Assembly: GCF_900106045.1 (NCBI RefSeq)
Contig: NZ_LT629802.1
Location: forward strand, 1,364,001-1,428,000
DNA: 64,000 nt
Reading direction: 5' to 3'
From: Pseudomonas mucidolens
GTDB taxonomy: Bacteria; Pseudomonadota; Gammaproteobacteria; Pseudomonadales; Pseudomonadaceae
A model generated the notes under the pieces. The model was not told where the DNA came from and made no database searches. It saw only the letters and a program-made list of their open reading frames with translations. Position 1 is the first letter of the stretch. Every line of letters starts with the position of its first letter. Shown here piece by piece: positions 28,017 through 36,671 of the stretch. Both the position numbers and the translations under genes were made by a program.

Positions 28017-28029
28017 TACCAAGGGAGTA
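28017..28029 (+). promoter_or_regulatory. Quinoprotein-cluster motif copy (pedE/pedF promoters)
   Basis: TACCAAGGGAGTA, part of the near-palindromic TACTACCAAGGGAGTA (28014-28029, arms TACT and AGTA). It is 104 bases before the pedF start and 137 before pedE, so it could serve either or both. Confidence 0.45.
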
Positions 28030-28133
28030 AGGGCCGGCCACCAAAGCAGCATACGGCGCTTGGCGGGAGCTTTCTAAGATGGTTGGCATAGCCTCTCTAA
28101 AGAGGTTTTGCGTGCACTCCCGAGGGAAAAACA

Positions 28134-28595
28134 ATGACAACAAAACGCAACGCCTTGTTCTTTTTCGGCCTGCTGGCCGGCGCTATCAGTACAGGCTCGG
28201 TCTGGGCCCATGGCAACGTGACGCCCACCGCGGTGGAAACCCAGGGACTGACGCCGATCAAGCAGGCTGGCGTACCGCTCGACGCCGATGGCTGGGCGGC
28301 GGTCAACCCGTACCGCAAATCGCCGGAGCAGGGCAAGGCTATCGAAGTCGGCGCCTCGGCCTACAACCAGAACTGCGCCGCGTGCCACGGACTGGAAGCT
28401 AAGTCCGGCGGCATCGCTCCGGATCTGCGGATGCTTGATGAAGGCGACGTCGGGGATGAGTGGTTCGTCGAACGGGTACGTAATGGCGCCGTGCGCGATG
28501 GCCGGGTGTACATGCCGAAGATGGCCGATTACTTGAGCCAGGAGGCATTGTGGGCGGTCCGCACTTACCTCGACAGCGTACACGTCGAGGAGTGA
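28134..28595 (+). CDS. pedF: Cytochrome c550 electron acceptor of PQQ alcohol dehydrogenase
   Basis: The 153-residue periplasmic protein has a signal peptide (about 1-25, cleavage after VWA) and one haem c motif, C81-A-A-C84-H85, with a likely axial methionine at M127 (GRVYMPKM). It is the ExaB/PedF cytochrome that accepts electrons from the quinoprotein and hands them to the oxidase. The ribosome binding site GAGGG precedes the ATG. It is followed by three bases and the SoxYZ-like gene, forming an operon. Confidence 0.92.
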   Translation: MTTKRNALFFFGLLAGAISTGSVWAHGNVTPTAVETQGLTPIKQAGVPLDADGWAAVNPYRKSPEQGKAIEVGASAYNQNCAACHGLEAKSGGIAPDLRMLDEGDVGDEWFVERVRNGAVRDGRVYMPKMADYLSQEALWAVRTYLDSVHVEE

Positions 28596-28598
28596 CCC

Positions 28599-29342
28599 AT
28601 GCGCCTGAACGGGTTGTGGGCCTTGTGTCTGCCGATGCTCGCCTGGGGCACGCCTGTCGATCCGGTGCCGTCAGTGATGTGGGCCTATTACCACCAGCGA
28701 CTCCTCGACAACGCCGCGTTCGTGTTTGACCCACGCGTCAAGCTGCTGGCGCCGCCGTTTGCCGAAGATGCGCGTCAGGTACCGTTGGAAATCGACGCCC
28801 GGGCGTTCAAGGGCGAGGTGGTGAGAATCCTCGCCTGGGCCGAGCTTAATCCACTGCCCGAAATCGTCGACTTCCATCCCCGCGAGCGCGTGCTGCCGTG
28901 GCTGTCGATGCGTATCCGCATCGAACAGGCCACGCCATTGCGCGCAGCCGTGTTGACCAAGGATGGCCTGTGGCATGTCGGTTCTACCCTGATCGACGCC
29001 GCAGGCGGTGGCTGCACCGCGCCCAGCGTGGTACGCACCCAGTCGGGCTGGGAAGAGCACCTGGGCGAAGTGTTCGGCGGGCATTACCCACGCGCCGGGT
29101 TCAGCCGCGTCAAGCTGCAGGTCTCACATCCCATGGATAACGGCTTGGTCAGCGGCATTCCCGAATTTTTCATCAACCAGGCCGAGTTGCGCGCTGCCGA
29201 CGGCGAGCTGCTGGCGCGCCTGGAACTGTTCCCGGCTGTCAGCGAAAACCCCAACCTGGCGTTTGATATCGAAGGTCCGGGGCAAACCCGGCTGATGCTG
29301 CGCGACACCAGCGGTACTCAATTCGAGGCTGCCATCCCATGA
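28599..29342 (+). CDS. Quinoprotein dehydrogenase-associated SoxYZ-like carrier protein
   Basis: The 247-residue exported protein joins a SoxY-like (about 30-150) and a SoxZ-like (about 160-245) part. The key cysteine is C139 in the run AAGGGCTAPS, similar to the GGCGG swinging arm of SoxY, though internal. This family accompanies PQQ dehydrogenases with the metallohydrolase that follows. Start overlaps nothing but lies 3 bases after pedF, and its stop overlaps the next start by 4 bases. Role: proposed relay of electrons or cofactor repair, not proven. Confidence 0.82.
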   Translation: MRLNGLWALCLPMLAWGTPVDPVPSVMWAYYHQRLLDNAAFVFDPRVKLLAPPFAEDARQVPLEIDARAFKGEVVRILAWAELNPLPEIVDFHPRERVLPWLSMRIRIEQATPLRAAVLTKDGLWHVGSTLIDAAGGGCTAPSVVRTQSGWEEHLGEVFGGHYPRAGFSRVKLQVSHPMDNGLVSGIPEFFINQAELRAADGELLARLELFPAVSENPNLAFDIEGPGQTRLMLRDTSGTQFEAAIP

Positions 29343-30271
29343 ACCTGTGCTGGATCCTACTGTGGCTGATTACCCTGAGCCTGCCGGTACTGGCCGACTT
29401 GAACTACCACCTCAAGCCCCGACAGGTCGCTGAAAACACCTGGCTGCTGGAAGGCAGCACCGATAACTTCGGCCGGGACAACGGCGGCAATATCGTCAAC
29501 GTCGGCTTTATCGTCACTGAGCTCGGCGTGGTGGTGATCGACACCGGGCCGTCGAAACGCTACGGCGAGGCGCTGCGTCAGGCCATCGCCAGCGTCACCG
29601 ATAAACCGGTGATCCAGGTGCTGCTGACCCATCACCATCCCGACCATGCGCTGGGTAACCAAGCCTTCAAGGACGTGCCCATCGGCGCCCTGGCGGGCAC
29701 CACGCAACTGCTGCATGAGCAGGGCGACGGCATGGCCGAGAACCTGTACCGCATGGTCGGCGACTGGATGCGCGGCACCGAAGTGGTATTGCCCACTCAA
29801 GTCCTGTCACCCGGCGTGACGACTTTCGGTAGCCATCCTTTGCGCCTGCTTGAACTCCGCGGGCACAGCGGCGCCGACCTGGCGATTCTGGACCAGAAAA
29901 CCGGCGTGCTGTTTGCCGGTGACCTGGTGTTTTACCAGCGCGCCCTGACCACTCCCAATACGCCGGGGCTGGCGATCTGGCTGGCGGATATCGCCACCCT
30001 GCAAGGTTTGCCCTGGACCCTGATTGTGCCCGGCCATGGCCCGGTGGCGGTGGACGCCAAGCCTTTCGAGCAGATGCGCGACTACCTTGGTTGGCTCGAT
30101 CATCTGCTGCGCGAGGGCGCCAGTCACGGCAGCGATATGCCAGAGCTGATCCGTGGCCCGATCCCTGAACGGTTTGCCGCCATCAGCCTCAGTCGCTACG
30201 AACTGATCCGCAGCGTCAGCCACCTGTACCCGCAGTATGAACGTGAGCAGATGCAGCACCTAAACCCCTGA
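29339..30271 (+). CDS. Quinoprotein relay system zinc metallohydrolase
   Basis: A 310-residue MBL-fold protein with a signal peptide (about 1-19) and the metal motif H98-x-H100-x-D102-H103 ([10 protein letters not shown]). It belongs to the group of zinc metallohydrolases beside SoxYZ-like carriers and PQQ dehydrogenases. Its start overlaps the carrier stop by 4 bases (ATGA), a coupled pair. Substrate unknown. Confidence 0.82.
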   Translation: MNLCWILLWLITLSLPVLADLNYHLKPRQVAENTWLLEGSTDNFGRDNGGNIVNVGFIVTELGVVVIDTGPSKRYGEALRQAIASVTDKPVIQVLLTHHHPDHALGNQAFKDVPIGALAGTTQLLHEQGDGMAENLYRMVGDWMRGTEVVLPTQVLSPGVTTFGSHPLRLLELRGHSGADLAILDQKTGVLFAGDLVFYQRALTTPNTPGLAIWLADIATLQGLPWTLIVPGHGPVAVDAKPFEQMRDYLGWLDHLLREGASHGSDMPELIRGPIPERFAAISLSRYELIRSVSHLYPQYEREQMQHLNP

Positions 30272-30299
30272 CAATCTCACAACAAACAGAGGCTTCAGC

Positions 30300-31820
30300 A
30301 TGATCTACGCACAACCCGGAACCCCTGGCGCTATCGTTACATTCAAAGCGCGCTACGGCAATTTCATCGGCGGTGAATTCGTGGCGCCGGTCAATGGCGA
30401 ATACTTCACCAACACCTCGCCCGTCACCGGCGCGGTGATTGCCGAATTCCCGCGCTCCAGCGCCGCCGATATCGACAAGGCCCTCGATGCTGCCCATGCC
30501 GCCGCCGATGCCTGGGGCAAGACCTCGGCCCAGGATCGCTCGCGGGTGCTGCTGAAAATCGCCGACCGTATCGAGCAGCACCTGGAAGTGCTGGCCGTCA
30601 GCGAAACCTGGGACAATGGCAAGGCGGTACGTGAAACCCTGAATGCCGACGTGCCGCTGGCCGCCGACCACTTCCGTTATTTCGCCGGCTGCATCCGCGC
30701 CCAGGAGGGCGGCGCGGCCGAGATCAACGAGCTGACCGCCGCCTATCACTTCCACGAGCCGCTGGGCGTGGTCGGGCAGATCATCCCGTGGAACTTCCCG
30801 CTGTTGATGGCCGCCTGGAAACTTGCCCCGGCGCTGGCCGCCGGCAATTGCATCGTGCTCAAGCCGGCCGAGCAGACGCCGCTGTCGATCATGGTGTTGG
30901 CCGAGTTGATCGCCGATTTGCTGCCGCCGGGCGTACTCAATATCGTCCAGGGCTTCGGTCGCGAGGCCGGTGAAGCGCTGGCCACCAGCAAGCGTATCGC
31001 CAAGATCGCCTTCACCGGTTCCACCCCGATTGGCGCGCACATCATGCATGCAGCGGCCGAGAACATCATCCCGTCTACCGTGGAATTGGGCGGCAAGTCG
31101 CCGAACATCTTTTTCGAAGACATCATGAACGCGGAACCGGCCTTTATCGAAAAGGCCGCCGAAGGTCTGGTGCTGGCTTTCTTCAACCAGGGCGAAGTCT
31201 GTACATGCCCGTCGCGGGCGCTGGTGCAGGAGTCGATCTACGAGTCGTTCATGGCAGAGGTGATGAAGAAGATCGTCAAGATCAAACGCGGTAACCCGCT
31301 GGACACCGAGACCATGGTCGGTGCCCAGGCGTCCGAGCAGCAATACGAGAAGATTCTCTCTTACCTGAAAATCGCCCAGGAAGAGGGCGCCGTGCTACTC
31401 ACCGGCGGCGCGGCTGAGCGACTGGAGGGCGATCTTTCCAGCGGTTACTACATTCAGCCGACCCTTCTGAAGGGGCACAACAAGATGCGCGTGTTCCAGG
31501 AAGAGATCTTCGGCCCGGTGGTCGGCGTCACCACCTTCAAGGACGAAGCCGAAGCCTTGGCGATTGCCAACGACAGCGAGTTCGGCCTCGGTGCCGGGCT
31601 GTGGACCCGCGATATCAACCGCGCCTACCGCATGGGCCGGGCGATCAAGGCCGGGCGAGTGTGGACCAACTGCTATCACCTGTACCCTGCGCATGCGGCG
31701 TTTGGCGGGTACAAGAAGTCCGGGGTCGGGCGGGAAAATCACAAGATGATGCTGGACCATTATCAACAGACCAAGAACCTGTTGGTTAGCTATGACGTGA
31801 ATCCGTTGGGATTCTTTTGA
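30300..31820 (+). CDS. exaC: NAD-dependent acetaldehyde/aldehyde dehydrogenase
   Basis: The 506-residue cytoplasmic enzyme oxidises the aldehyde produced by the quinoprotein, supplying acetate (as acyl or free acid). Active-site residues are the general base E262 (VELGGKSPN) and nucleophile C301 ([10 protein letters not shown]). It matches ExaC (PA1984)/PedI. A GAGG site precedes the ATG. It follows the metallohydrolase gene by 28 bases and is probably transcribed with the cytochrome operon. Confidence 0.92.
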   Translation: MIYAQPGTPGAIVTFKARYGNFIGGEFVAPVNGEYFTNTSPVTGAVIAEFPRSSAADIDKALDAAHAAADAWGKTSAQDRSRVLLKIADRIEQHLEVLAVSETWDNGKAVRETLNADVPLAADHFRYFAGCIRAQEGGAAEINELTAAYHFHEPLGVVGQIIPWNFPLLMAAWKLAPALAAGNCIVLKPAEQTPLSIMVLAELIADLLPPGVLNIVQGFGREAGEALATSKRIAKIAFTGSTPIGAHIMHAAAENIIPSTVELGGKSPNIFFEDIMNAEPAFIEKAAEGLVLAFFNQGEVCTCPSRALVQESIYESFMAEVMKKIVKIKRGNPLDTETMVGAQASEQQYEKILSYLKIAQEEGAVLLTGGAAERLEGDLSSGYYIQPTLLKGHNKMRVFQEEIFGPVVGVTTFKDEAEALAIANDSEFGLGAGLWTRDINRAYRMGRAIKAGRVWTNCYHLYPAHAAFGGYKKSGVGRENHKMMLDHYQQTKNLLVSYDVNPLGFF

Positions 31821-31859
31821 TCCAAGGTTTTGTGCACGGCTCGCGCTACTCGGCACCCT

Positions 31860-31882
31860 GTAGGAGCGAGCTTGCTCGCGAA
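31860..31882. repeat. Single REP sequence, partner arm missing
   Basis: One REP half (GTAGGAGCGAGCTTGCTCGC, continuing AA) with spacer-like sequence to about 31935 that resembles the REPIN at 36443, but no inverted partner follows. It is probably a decayed REPIN, next to exaC. Confidence 0.75.
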
Positions 31883-31975
31883 AAGCCTGAAATCGCCTCG
31901 GGGTGCCAGATTCTCCGCGTCATTCCTCGGCAGAGGCTTCGGGCGAGGGCTGATACCAACGTCCCCCCGACCTCC

Positions 31976-31988
31976 CTCGAAAGTAGCA
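31976..31988 (+). promoter_or_regulatory. Possible quinoprotein-cluster motif copy (pqqA promoter)
   Basis: CTCGAAAGTAGCA matches TACCAAAGTAGTA in 9 of 13 positions and is 70 bases before pqqA. It is the weakest of the copies. Confidence 0.25.
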
Positions 31989-32058
31989 TTCGCCCTGCGT
32001 CTCACCCATGCATTAATACCCACACCGGAATTTTCCGGCACAACAAGAGGATCGCCCC

Positions 32059-32130
32059 ATGTGGACCAAACCCGCGTTTACCGACCTGCGTATCGGCTTT
32101 GAAGTGACCATGTACTTCGCCAGCCGCTAA
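32059..32130 (+). CDS. pqqA: PQQ precursor peptide PqqA, 23 aa, isolated copy
   Basis: The short peptide begins [11 protein letters not shown] and ends MYFASR, with the conserved glutamate E15 and tyrosine Y19, the two residues cross-linked by PqqE to build pyrroloquinoline quinone. An AGAGGA ribosome binding site sits 6 bases before the ATG. It is too short for most ORF calls. None of pqqB, pqqC, pqqD or pqqE is next to it, so it is a stand-alone copy; the other pqq genes must be elsewhere. Confidence 0.9.
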   Translation: MWTKPAFTDLRIGFEVTMYFASR

Positions 32131-32142
32131 CACGCACCCTGC

Positions 32143-32183
32143 GTAGCAGCTGTCGAGCCTCGCTGGGGCTCGACAGTTGCTAC
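32143..32183. terminator. Hairpin after pqqA, probable terminator
   Basis: GTAGCAGCTGTCGAGC and GCTCGACAGTTGCTAC (32143-32158 and 32168-32183) are complementary with one mismatch and a 9-base loop, 13 bases after the pqqA stop. No T-tail follows, so termination is not certain; it could also stabilise the tiny pqqA message. Confidence 0.5.
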
Positions 32184-32234
32184 AGGATGCACAGCTTGCA
32201 GCAGCTACGGGAGTTAATCTTTGTCACCGGCAGT

Positions 32235-32250
32235 GGGCTACTCTTTGGTC
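32235..32250 (-). promoter_or_regulatory. Reversed quinoprotein-cluster motif (ercA promoter)
   Basis: GGGCTACTCTTTGGTC on the plus strand, read on the minus strand as GACCAAAGAGTAGCCC. It equals the copy at 24454 (TACCAAAGTAGTAGCCC) with one base lost. It lies 70 bases before the ercA start. Confidence 0.4.
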
Positions 32251-32320
32251 TGATTGCATTCGCCTGCGGATGGTTTAGTGTGGCGTGCATCTTCCAAAAA
32301 CAATAAAAACAGGCTTTCCA

Positions 32321-33484
32321 ATGAGCCATAACCTCAGCCAGCTGCGTAAATTCGTCTCCCCTGAAATCATCTTCGGTGCCGGCTGCCGGCACAATGTCGG
32401 CAACTACGCCAAGACCTTCGGGGCGCGCAAGGTGCTGGTAGTCAGCGATCCCGGCGTCGTGGCCGCCGGCTGGGTCACCGATGTCGAGGTCAGCCTGCAG
32501 GCGCTGGGCATCGATTACTGCCTGTACACCGCCGTATCGCCCAACCCGCGTGTCGAGGAAGTGATGCTCGGCGCCGAGGTCTACCGCGAGCACCATTGCG
32601 ATGTGATCGTCGCCGTCGGTGGTGGTAGCCCGATGGATTGCGGCAAGGCCATCGGGATTGTGGTCGCCCACGGGCGCAGCATCCTCGAGTTCGAAGGCGT
32701 GGACACCATTCGCGTGCCCAGCCCGCCGCTGATCCTGATCCCGACCACCGCCGGCACCTCAGCCGATGTTTCGCAATTCGTGATCATTTCCAACCAGCAG
32801 GAGCGCATGAAATTCTCCATCGTCAGCAAGGCCGTGGTGCCGGATGTATCGCTGATCGACCCGGAAACCACCGCGAGCATGGACCCGTTCCTCGCGGCCT
32901 GTACCGGCATCGACGCATTGGTGCATGCCATCGAAGCCTTTGTATCCACCGGTCACGGTCCGCTGACCGATCCCCACGCGCTGGAAGCCATGCGTTTGAT
33001 CAACGGCAATCTGGTGCAGATGATCGCCAACCCGCAGGATATTGCCCTGCGCGAGAAAATCATGCTGGGCAGCATGCAGGCCGGGCTGGCGTTTTCCAAT
33101 GCGATCCTCGGTGCGGTGCACGCCATGTCTCACAGCCTGGGAGGCTTTCTCGACCTGCCTCACGGTCTGTGCAACGCGGTGTTGGTGGAGCACGTGGTGG
33201 CGTTCAACTACAACTCTGCACCGGATCGTTTCAAGGTCATTGCCGAGACGTTCGGCATCGATTGCCGGGGCCTCAATCAGCGGCAGATCAGCGCTCGGCT
33301 GGTGGACCATCTGATTGCCTTGAAACACGCTATCGGCTTCCATGAAACCCTCGGTCTGCACGGGGTAAGGGTGGCGGATATTCCCTTCTTGTCGCAGCAC
33401 GCGATGCATGACCCGTGCATCCTCACCAACCCGCGTGAGTCCAGCCAGCGTGACGTCGAGGTCGTCTATGGCGAAGCTCTCTGA
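32321..33484 (+). CDS. ercA: Iron-containing alcohol dehydrogenase ErcA
   Basis: The 387-residue group III alcohol dehydrogenase has the GGGSPMDCGKA nucleotide loop, TTAGTSADVSQF, and the metal-ligand segment (HAIEAFVS...HAMSHSLGG) with an aspartate-histidine set. ErcA (PA1991, YiaY-like) is in the ethanol-oxidation region and is thought to be regulatory or metabolic there. The start at 32321 (MSHNLSQLRKF) is chosen by alignment; the upstream open frame to 32285 lacks support. The next gene overlaps by 17 bases. Confidence 0.88.
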   Translation: MSHNLSQLRKFVSPEIIFGAGCRHNVGNYAKTFGARKVLVVSDPGVVAAGWVTDVEVSLQALGIDYCLYTAVSPNPRVEEVMLGAEVYREHHCDVIVAVGGGSPMDCGKAIGIVVAHGRSILEFEGVDTIRVPSPPLILIPTTAGTSADVSQFVIISNQQERMKFSIVSKAVVPDVSLIDPETTASMDPFLAACTGIDALVHAIEAFVSTGHGPLTDPHALEAMRLINGNLVQMIANPQDIALREKIMLGSMQAGLAFSNAILGAVHAMSHSLGGFLDLPHGLCNAVLVEHVVAFNYNSAPDRFKVIAETFGIDCRGLNQRQISARLVDHLIALKHAIGFHETLGLHGVRVADIPFLSQHAMHDPCILTNPRESSQRDVEVVYGEAL

Positions 33485-34838
33485 CGATCAGCAACGTGCG
33501 TTGGCCGGGCTGCTGGGGCTGGGCGATCACTCGGCGCGCAAAAGTCACTACCCGGAACTGACCGCGCGCCTGGATGAGCTGGAGGCCGAGCGCAACCGTT
33601 ACAAAGGGCTGAACGACGAATTGGAGCAACGGGTCGCCGCACGCACCGATGAGTTGCTGGAGGCCAATCGCAATCTGCAACAGCAGATCGCCCGGCGTGA
33701 ACGGATCGAGCAGGACCTGCGTGATGCGCGTGACGCCGCCCAGGCCGCCAATCGCAGCAAGGACAAATACCTGGCCGCCGCCAGTCATGATCTGTTGCAG
33801 CCACTCAATGCCGCCCGGCTGTTGATTTCCACGCTGCGCGAACGCAGTCTGCCGAGTGCCGAACAGATACTGGTGGAACGCACTCATCAGGCCCTGGAAG
33901 GTGCGGAAGACTTGCTCGCCGATTTGCTCGACATCTCCCGCCTCGACCAGGCGGCGGTCAAGCCGGATATTGCCTCATACCGCCTCGATGAATTGCTCGC
34001 ACCGCTGGTGTCGGAGTTTCAATCGGTGGCGGCCGCGGCGGGGCTCAACTTGCGGGTCCACACGAGCCGTTACGCCATCAACACTGATCTGCGTTTGCTG
34101 ACACGCATCCTGCGCAACTTCCTGAGCAATGCCTGTCGCTACACCGAAGCGGGCTGCATCCTGCTGGGAGCGCGACGTCGGGGTAGCGGTTTGCGTGTGG
34201 AAGTGTGGGACACCGGGCGCGGGATTGCTGCCGATAGCCTGGAGTCGATCTTCCTCGAGTTCAATCAGTTGAATGTCGGACGTGCGGCGGATCGCAAGGG
34301 CGTGGGGTTGGGGCTGGCGATTGTCGAGCGTATCGCGAAAATTCTCGGTTGCCAGGTGATGGTTCGTTCATGGCCGGGGCGCGGTTCGATGTTCAGCATC
34401 GAGGTGCCGCTGTCCGCGCAAGTGCCGTTGCCCATTTGTCAGGTGCCCCCTCAGGCCGGCGCCGGTAACCCGTTACCGGGACGCCGGTTGTTGGTGCTGG
34501 ATAACGAAATCACGATCCTGGACAGTATGCGTGCGCTACTCGGGCAATGGGGCTGCGAGGTGGTGGTCGCGACTGATCGGGCGGGGGCGCTGGCCGCGTT
34601 GCAGGGCAGGGCGCCGGAGCTGATTCTGGCGGATTATCACCTCGATCACGGGGTGGTGGGCTGTGAGGTGGTCCGGCACCTGCGCGAGCATTTCGCGTTG
34701 ATGATTCCGGCGGTGATCATTACCGCCGATCGCACTGATCAATGCCGTCGCTCGTTGCAGCGCTTGCAGGCACCGCTGTTGAACAAGCCGGTCAAGCCCG
34801 GCAAGTTGCGCGCGGTGTTGAGCCAGTTGCTGGGGTAA
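33468..34838 (+). CDS. ercS: ErcS-type hybrid sensor histidine kinase
   Basis: The 456-residue protein has an N-terminal coiled coil (about 35-95), the dimerisation domain with H-box YLAAASHDLLQPLNAARLL (about 101-119), an ATPase domain (about 215-325) and a receiver at the C-terminus (about 345-455, acceptor D in ILADYHLDHG). There is no transmembrane segment, so it is cytoplasmic. The start ATG 33468 with a GAGG site overlaps ercA. It is the ErcS (PA1992) homologue, part of the network controlling ethanol oxidation through ErbR/AgmR. Confidence 0.88.
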   Translation: MAKLSDDQQRALAGLLGLGDHSARKSHYPELTARLDELEAERNRYKGLNDELEQRVAARTDELLEANRNLQQQIARRERIEQDLRDARDAAQAANRSKDKYLAAASHDLLQPLNAARLLISTLRERSLPSAEQILVERTHQALEGAEDLLADLLDISRLDQAAVKPDIASYRLDELLAPLVSEFQSVAAAAGLNLRVHTSRYAINTDLRLLTRILRNFLSNACRYTEAGCILLGARRRGSGLRVEVWDTGRGIAADSLESIFLEFNQLNVGRAADRKGVGLGLAIVERIAKILGCQVMVRSWPGRGSMFSIEVPLSAQVPLPICQVPPQAGAGNPLPGRRLLVLDNEITILDSMRALLGQWGCEVVVATDRAGALAALQGRAPELILADYHLDHGVVGCEVVRHLREHFALMIPAVIITADRTDQCRRSLQRLQAPLLNKPVKPGKLRAVLSQLLG

Positions 34839-34925
34839 GCGACCGGGCGTTGATGCCTGTCAACACCTTCCGCGACGTTTGGCCTCATCCTCCACGCCTG
34901 ATTATTCTGGCTGCCGGAGATCTGC

Positions 34926-36404
34926 ATGAGCGCCCCCGCAACACCTGCTGTTTCCTTCACGTTGCCCATGGGCCTGGTTTTCGCCGTGCTGGGGATGGTC
35001 GGGGTGCTGCTGTTGCCGATACCCGCCGACTTGCCAGCGGCGGGTCACCGGATGTTGGCGATTCTCGCCTTTGCCGTAGTGGTGTGGATCACCGAAGCGG
35101 TGTCCTACGAAGCCAGTGCGATCATGATCACTTCGCTGATGGCGTTTTTGTTGGGCACCGCGCCGTCATTGCAGGACCCGACGCAGCTGATGGGTTCCAG
35201 CCCGGCCATCGGCATGGCGCTGACCGGTTTTTCCAACCCGGCCCTGGCCCTGGTGGCCGGCGCGCTATTTATCGCCGCGGCCATGACTCACACCGGACTG
35301 GACCGGCGTATCGCGCTGGTCACGCTGACTCGCGTGGGAACCAGTACCCGTGGGATTCTGCTGGGGGCGATTGCGGTGACCCTGCTGCTCAGCCTGGTGG
35401 TGCCCAGCGCAACCGCCCGCAGCGCGTGCGTGGTGCCGATCATGATGGGGGTAATCGCCGCATTTGGCGTGGACAAACGTTCGAACATCGCCGCCGGGAT
35501 CATGATCGTCGTCGCCCAGGGCACCAGCATCTGGAACGTCGGCATTCAGACCGCCGCCGCGCAGAACCTGCTGACGGCCGGCTTCATGGACAAGATGCTC
35601 GGCCAGCGTGTGTCGTGGATCGACTGGCTGGTCGCCGGAGCGCCGTGGGCGTTGATCATGTCGGCGGTGTTGCTGTTCCTGGTGCTCAAATTGCTGCCAC
35701 CGGAAAGCGCCAGTATTCCCGGTGGCAAGGAAGCAGTGGCGCAGTCGCTGGTGGATATCGGTCCGATCACCGGTCCGCAGAAGCGTTTGCTGACGGTATC
35801 GATCCTGTTGTTGCTGGCCTGGGCCACAGAAGGGCGCCTGCACCGTTTCGACACCACGTCCACTACCTACGCGGGCCTGGTGTTGTTGCTGATGCCCGGG
35901 ATCGGCGTGATGACCTGGAAAGATGTGCAATCGCGTATTCCGTGGGGCACGGTGATTGTATTCGGCGTAGGGATCAGCCTCGGCACCGCGCTCCTCACCA
36001 CCCAGGCCGGGCAATGGCTGGGGACACAGGTGGTGGCGCATACCGGACTGGATCAACTGGGACCGCTGGGGGTGTTTGCGATCCTTGCGGCGTTCCTGAT
36101 TGTGATCCACCTCGGATTCGCCAGTGCCACGGCACTCACCTCGGCGTTGTTGCCGATTCTGATCGCCGTGCTGCAAACCCTGCCCGGGGATTTCAGCCGC
36201 CTGGGCATGACCATGTTGTTGGGGTTTGTGGTCAGTTATGGCTTTATCCTGCCGATCAACGCGCCGCAGAACATGGTGTGCCTGGGGACGGGAACCTTCA
36301 CCGCACGGCAGTTCGCCAAGGTCGGAATCCTGGTGACGTTGATCGGTTATGGGTTGATGCTGGTGTTTGCGACGACCTACTGGAGCTGGTTGGGCTGGAT
36401 TTGA
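34926..36404 (+). CDS. DASS (SLC13-like) sodium/anion symporter
   Basis: The 492-residue membrane protein has about 12 transmembrane segments and the duplicated anion-transport signature loops (VVPSATARSACVVPIMMG near 160 and a matching C-terminal loop near 425). Family members bring di- or tricarboxylates or other anions in with sodium; the substrate is not identified. It is transcribed alone after ercS (87 bases), without the cluster motif in front of it. Confidence 0.78.
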   Translation: MSAPATPAVSFTLPMGLVFAVLGMVGVLLLPIPADLPAAGHRMLAILAFAVVVWITEAVSYEASAIMITSLMAFLLGTAPSLQDPTQLMGSSPAIGMALTGFSNPALALVAGALFIAAAMTHTGLDRRIALVTLTRVGTSTRGILLGAIAVTLLLSLVVPSATARSACVVPIMMGVIAAFGVDKRSNIAAGIMIVVAQGTSIWNVGIQTAAAQNLLTAGFMDKMLGQRVSWIDWLVAGAPWALIMSAVLLFLVLKLLPPESASIPGGKEAVAQSLVDIGPITGPQKRLLTVSILLLLAWATEGRLHRFDTTSTTYAGLVLLLMPGIGVMTWKDVQSRIPWGTVIVFGVGISLGTALLTTQAGQWLGTQVVAHTGLDQLGPLGVFAILAAFLIVIHLGFASATALTSALLPILIAVLQTLPGDFSRLGMTMLLGFVVSYGFILPINAPQNMVCLGTGTFTARQFAKVGILVTLIGYGLMLVFATTYWSWLGWI

Positions 36405-36442
36405 CGGGGGCTCAACCCGTGGCGAATGGCCTTACCTGAACT

Positions 36443-36540
36443 GTAGGAGCGAGCTTGCTCGCGAAAATCGTCAACCATAACGCGGGGGTACTGGATAATC
36501 GCGGTGTCTTTGAGTTCTTCGCGAGCAAGCTCGCTCCTAC
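36443..36540. repeat. REPIN, paired inverted REP
   Basis: REP sequences at 36443-36465 and 36518-36540 face each other with a 52-bp spacer. In the gap after the symporter gene, together with a further 7-bp-arm hairpin (36551-36573, AAATCCC/GGGATTT) that may help terminate transcription. Confidence 0.9.
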
Positions 36541-36671
36541 AGCTCAGGGTAAATCCCCTTGCTACAGGGATTTGGTCTGGCTGAGAGATGACAAGGTGAA
36601 CTCCACTCAGGTTTACTGTTCTCTGAGTAAAGGTTTTACCGGCCTTGTGCGTCGGTCATCAAGGTCACGCA

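Noticed and set aside
34742..36439. A long second frame (565 aa) over ercS end and the anion symporter
   Set aside because: The symporter frame has strong membrane features and family motifs; this one has none.
36551..36573. Hairpin AAATCCC/GGGATTT considered as a riboswitch
   Set aside because: The stem is short and no conserved aptamer elements are recognisable; it is probably a terminator remnant.
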